This document shows positions 60,183-64,000 of a stretch of DNA of 64,000 nt, piece after piece; position 1 is the stretch's first letter, and the number at the start of each line of letters is the position of its first letter. The translations under genes and the position numbers were made by a program. Below the pieces are notes generated by a model. The model saw nothing but the letters and a program-made list of their open reading frames with translations. It did no database searches and was not told the origin of the DNA. The stretch is from Lamellibrachia columna. Taxonomy: Eukaryota; Annelida; Polychaeta; Sabellida; Siboglinidae. The stretch spans positions 67,280,203-67,344,202 of the forward strand of contig OY759262.1 of NCBI GenBank assembly GCA_963662155.1, written 5' to 3'.

Positions 60183-61118
60183 TGACTCGAGTAAGACTTG
60201 TCCTTGTCCAACCAAGCACAAGACTTGTCCTTGTCCAACCAACCACTGGACTTGTCCTTGTCCAACCAAGCACAATACTTGTCCTTGTCCAACCAACCAC
60301 TGGACTTGTCCTTGCCCATCCAACCACTGGACTTGTCCTTGCCCATCCAACCACTGGACTTTTCCTTGTCCAGCCAACCACTGGTTTTGTCCTTTTGTCA
60401 CCAACCATTGGACTTGTCCTTGCCTGGTCAACCACTGGACTTGTCCTTGTCCAGCCAACCACTGGAATTGTCATTGTCCAGTGAACCACTGGACTTGTCC
60501 TTGTGCAACCAACCACTGGACTTGTCCTTGCCCAGCCAACCACTGGACTTCTCCTTTTGTGCAACCAGCCACTGGACTTGTCCTTGCCCAGCCACCCACT
60601 GAATGCCCACTGAATGTGTCCTTGTCCAACCAACCACTGGACTTGTCCTTGTGCAACCAGCCACTGGACTTGTCCTTGCCCAGCCACCCACTGAATGTGT
60701 CCTTGCCCAGTCAACCACTGGACTTGTCCTTGTGCAACCAGCCACTGGACTTGTCCTTGCCCAGCCACCCACTGAATGTGTCCTTGCCCAGTCAACCACT
60801 GGACTTCTCCTTTTGTGCAACCAGCCACTGGACTTGTCCTTGCCCAGACACCCACTGAATGTGTCCTTGCCCAGTAAACCACTGGACTTGTCCTTGTGCA
60901 ACCAGCCACTGGACTTATCCTTGCCCAGCCACCCACTGAATGTGTCATTGTCAAACCAACCACTGGACTTGTCATAGTCCAGCCAACCACTTGATTTCTA
61001 TTTATCCAGCCAACCACTGGACTTGTCCTTGTCCAACGAATCACTGGACTTGTCCTTGTCCGCCCACCACTGGACTTGTCCTTGCCCAGTTAACCACTGG
61101 ACTTGTCCTGCAGCGGTC
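60183..61118. repeat. 27-bp minisatellite, about 34 copies, two subtypes
   Basis: The main unit is AACCACTGGACTTGTCCTTG TCCAACC. In the right half a second subtype, CACCCACTGAATGTGTCCTT GCCCAG, alternates with it in blocks of two or three, giving a higher-order repeat at about 60590-60950. Short insertions such as CTTTTGTGCA vary the length. Confidence 0.95.
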
Positions 61119-61284
61119 AACAACTATCCCTAGCAGGATTAATCTCCCTAACCAGGCTGATAAGTGTAGCCTGAAGTCTTCCCCTGCCAACACAACTTGT
61201 GTCACAGTCACTGGTCTAAGACGTCCTTGGAATACAACTTCACAGAGACTACCATCTACCTGTGACAGCTTAGATCTGGAATAT

Positions 61285-61425
61285 TACAGTGTTGATAATG
61301 TAGTAGATAGTGCTGTAGATAATGCACTAGGTAATGCAGTAGATAATCTGTTAGATAATAGATAATAATAAAAGTAGATAATAAAAGTTGTAGATAATGT
61401 TGTAGATAATGTTGTAGATAATGCG
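61285..61425. repeat. Degenerate GTAGATAATG repeat
   Basis: TAGATAATG recurs about ten times at 12-15 bp spacing with several substitutions. Confidence 0.8.
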
Positions 61426-61724
61426 GCAATAGTGCTTCTTGTCCTGGGTGCCTGTGATGTGTCCAAATATCTGCTACTTGAGAAGTGAATGCAGGTTTCT
61501 CTGCACCAATAGTTTCTTAGATTGTTCTTTGATTAGTGGCTCAGTATCCAGTACTCATAGTATTCAACTTCTGTGGTTGCATCCACCTTATATCTCTCTG
61601 TAGACACACATTCCAATTCCTTCAGCACAACATAACTTTAGCTGTCATCAGCAATCAAGCAAAGGCTGTCATAGTTCAGACATGATATCCAATGCCAGGG
61701 TTAGAAATTAACTCTTACTGGCAG

Positions 61725-61958
61725 TGGCTCACCGGACCACTGGAAGTCTGGTGATCCTGGCACTTTTTTGGTGGTCCTGCCATAATTCTGGTGGTCCTGC
61801 CACATGTCTGGTGGTCCTGCCACATTTCTGGTGGTCCTGCCACATTTCTGGTGGTCCTGTCATATTTCTGGTGATCCTGCCACATTTCTGGTGTTCCTGT
61901 CACATTTCTGGTGGTCCTGTCACATTTCTGGTGGTCCTGCCACATATCTGGAGATCTG
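61725..61958. repeat. 20-bp minisatellite, about 11 copies
   Basis: The unit is TGGTGGTCCTGCCACATTTC with small variants. It lies just inside a CAGGGTTAGAAATTAACTCT sequence at about 61697, which resembles the ends of the CAGGG-type elements, so the array may have grown in such an element. Confidence 0.93.
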
Positions 61959-61959
61959 A

Positions 61960-62555
61960 ATAAGTTTTATCGAACAGAAAATACCTTTGTAACATCAAAC
62001 TAGGACGACAAAATATGCATACAGCTATTAAAAACTTTTATATAATATTTATTATATTTGATTTGTCATCAATTGTCATTTTCATTAATGCGGGCAGCCG
62101 ACGTGATTGACTTGTTCGCGGCTGCCCAGACAAACCCACAACGGCATAAACTCAGTGCAGCTTAAATATCAAATTGGTCGAATACAATTAAAACACCCCT
62201 GGTTTATGTTTTTGAAATAATAGTGCAAATTGAAATAATATCAACGAACTTCACTTTAAAACACTGTGTAATTAGCGACATATTAGCATCAGCTTTCTAG
62301 TTCAAAGATACATGAAGTGATGCATTGTGGGATTGAAGTTTGCCATTTCCATGTGCTCATTAGCATACTGACACCAACTGAATACTATATAATGTTTCCG
62401 ACTACTAATTTGTAAAGGGAGAATGATACCCATGACGGTCAATAAGGAAGTGTCTGTCTAAACTCTAAAGCTAAACGGTGCTCCGTAAAAGTGGAAATAT
62501 CCGGACTATATTAGAGTGGCATGTGACATAACCTATGGGCCAACCGGCCAGCTAG
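61960..62555. other. Unassigned intronic sequence
   Basis: AT-rich, with one CpG patch near 62090-62145. No gene was recognised. Confidence 0.4.
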
Positions 62556-62559
62556 ATGG

Positions 62560-63937
62560 AACAATGGCAGGAACTATGGCAAGAACTGTGGCAAGAACTA
62601 TGGTAAGAACAATGGCAAGAACTATGGCAGGAACAATGGCAGGAATTATGGCAAGAACAATGGTAAGAACTATGGCAAGAACAATGGCAAGAACTATGGC
62701 AAGAACAATGGCAAGAACTATGACAAGAACTATGGCAAGAACTATGGCAAGAACAATGGCAAGAACAATGGCAGGAACTATGGCAAGAACAATGGCAAGA
62801 ACAATGGCAAGAACTATGGCAAGAACAATGGCAGGAACTATGGCAGGAACAATGGCAAGAACTATGGCAAGAACAATGGCAAGAACAATGGCAAGGACTA
62901 TGGCAAGAACTATGGCAAGAACAATGGCAAGAACAATGGCAAGAACAATGGCAAGAACTATGGCAAGAACTATGGCAAGAACAATGGCAAGAACTATGGC
63001 AAAAACAATGGCAGGAACTATGGCAAGAACTATGGCAAGAACAATGGCAAGAACTATGGCAAGAACAATGGCAAGAACTATGGCAAGAACAATGGCAAGA
63101 ACTATGGCAAGAACTATGGCAAAAACAATGGCAGGAACTATGGCAAGAACAATGGCAGGAACTATGGTAAGAACTATGGCAGGAACTATGGCAAAAACAA
63201 TGGCAGGAACTATGGCAAGAACAATGGCAGGAACTATGGCAGGAACAATGGCAGGAACTATGGCAAAAACAATGGCAGGAACTATGGCAGGAACAATGGC
63301 AGGAACTATGGCAAAAACAATGGCAGGAACAATGGCAAAAACAATGGCAGGAACTATGGTAGGAACAATGGCAGGAACAATGGCAAGAACTATGGCAAGA
63401 ACAATGGCAAGAACTATGGCAAAAACAATGGCAGGAACTATGGCAGGAACTATGGCAAGAACAATGGCAGGAACTATGGCAAGAACAATGGCAGGAACTA
63501 TGGCAAGAACTATGGCAGGAACAATGGCAGGAACTATGGCAAGAACAATGGCAGGAACTATGGCAAGAACAATGGCAGGAACTATGGCAAGAACTATGGC
63601 AGGAACAATGGCAGGAACTATGGCAAGAACTATGGCAGGAACAATGGCAGGAACTATGGCAAGAACAATGGCAGGAACAATGGCAGGAACTATGGCAGGA
63701 ACAATGGCAGGAACTATGGCAAGAACAATGGCAAGAACTATGGCAAAAACAATGGCAGGAACTATGGCAAGAACTATGGCAGGAACAATGGCAGGAACTA
63801 TGGCAAGAACAATGGCAGGAACTATGGCAAGAACAATGGCAGGAACTATGGCAAGAACAATGGCAGGAACTATGGCAGGAACAATGGCAAGAACTATGGC
63901 AAGAACAATGGCAAGAACAATGGCAAGAACTATGGCG
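62560..63937. repeat. 12/24-bp minisatellite, about 114 units
   Basis: Units AATGGCAGGAAC and TATGGCAAGAAC alternate in changing order. The 12-bp period keeps all frames open; the minus-strand 476-codon frame (SCHCSCHSSCHC...) has no support as a gene. Confidence 0.96.
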
Positions 63938-64000
63938 GCACGTTGTCAGTGTGTAAAGGATGACCATTGCCAAATGCTTCATAACTCAACCACAACCACT

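Noticed and set aside
62552..63982. 476-codon Cys/His/Ser-rich frame resembling a metal-binding protein
   Set aside because: The SCHC pattern is the translation of a 12-bp DNA repeat and lacks any flanking coding sequence.

Overview
This is eukaryotic, almost certainly metazoan, DNA. It contains spliced exons of a conserved animal gene (UGP2), GT-AG introns, several LINE, hAT, MULE, piggyBac and Tigger-type transposons, and very many minisatellites. The transposon mix and the lack of any vertebrate-specific repeat fit a marine invertebrate, but I cannot name the species. By hand tally about 26 kb of the 64 kb (roughly 40%) is tandem repeat.

Layout. 0-6.5 kb: 5'-truncated LINE tails, a GT-rich/(TA)n microsatellite, a candidate first exon at 2.4 kb, a hAT 5' end inserted in an antisense LINE, and a Ty3/gypsy-type gag remnant. 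7.5-10.7 kb: a promoter-like block with a possible gene start, then 75-bp and 23-bp arrays. 11.3-14.1 kb: a piggyBac-type element and a CAGGG-type element. 14.3-23.8 kb: a nearly unbroken run of minisatellites, including about 90 copies of a 43-bp unit. 23.9-28.5 kb: a hAT-like element with a MULE inside it; the MULE has a FLYWCH/MULE transposase pseudogene whose upstream region is a 199-bp tandem array. 28.7-33.9 kb: a LINE whose endonuclease coding segment is repeated 12 times, interrupted by an antisense LINE, (TA)n and a Tigger-like element. 34-35.3 kb: a 29-bp array.

36.0 kb to the right edge: the 5' half of UGP2 (UTP-glucose-1-phosphate uridylyltransferase) on the + strand. Five exons are well supported (38461-38595, 49787-49894, 50548-50733, 51544-51677, 58958-59020), with a less certain first coding exon at 36041-36097. 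Together they encode about 225 residues, a little under half of a family of roughly 500 residues; the rest lies beyond the window. The introns are packed with minisatellites and transposons.

The most striking feature is that several minisatellites include UGP2 splice junctions in their repeat unit. Exon 2 has about 15 acceptor-like copies on its 5' side (15-bp unit, in frame) and 16 donor copies on its 3' side (53-bp unit). Exon 5 has about 40 donor-like copies (50-bp unit). The same principle, expansion seeded on functional sequence, is seen at the MULE promoter (six TATA boxes 199 bp apart) and in the LINE endonuclease domain.
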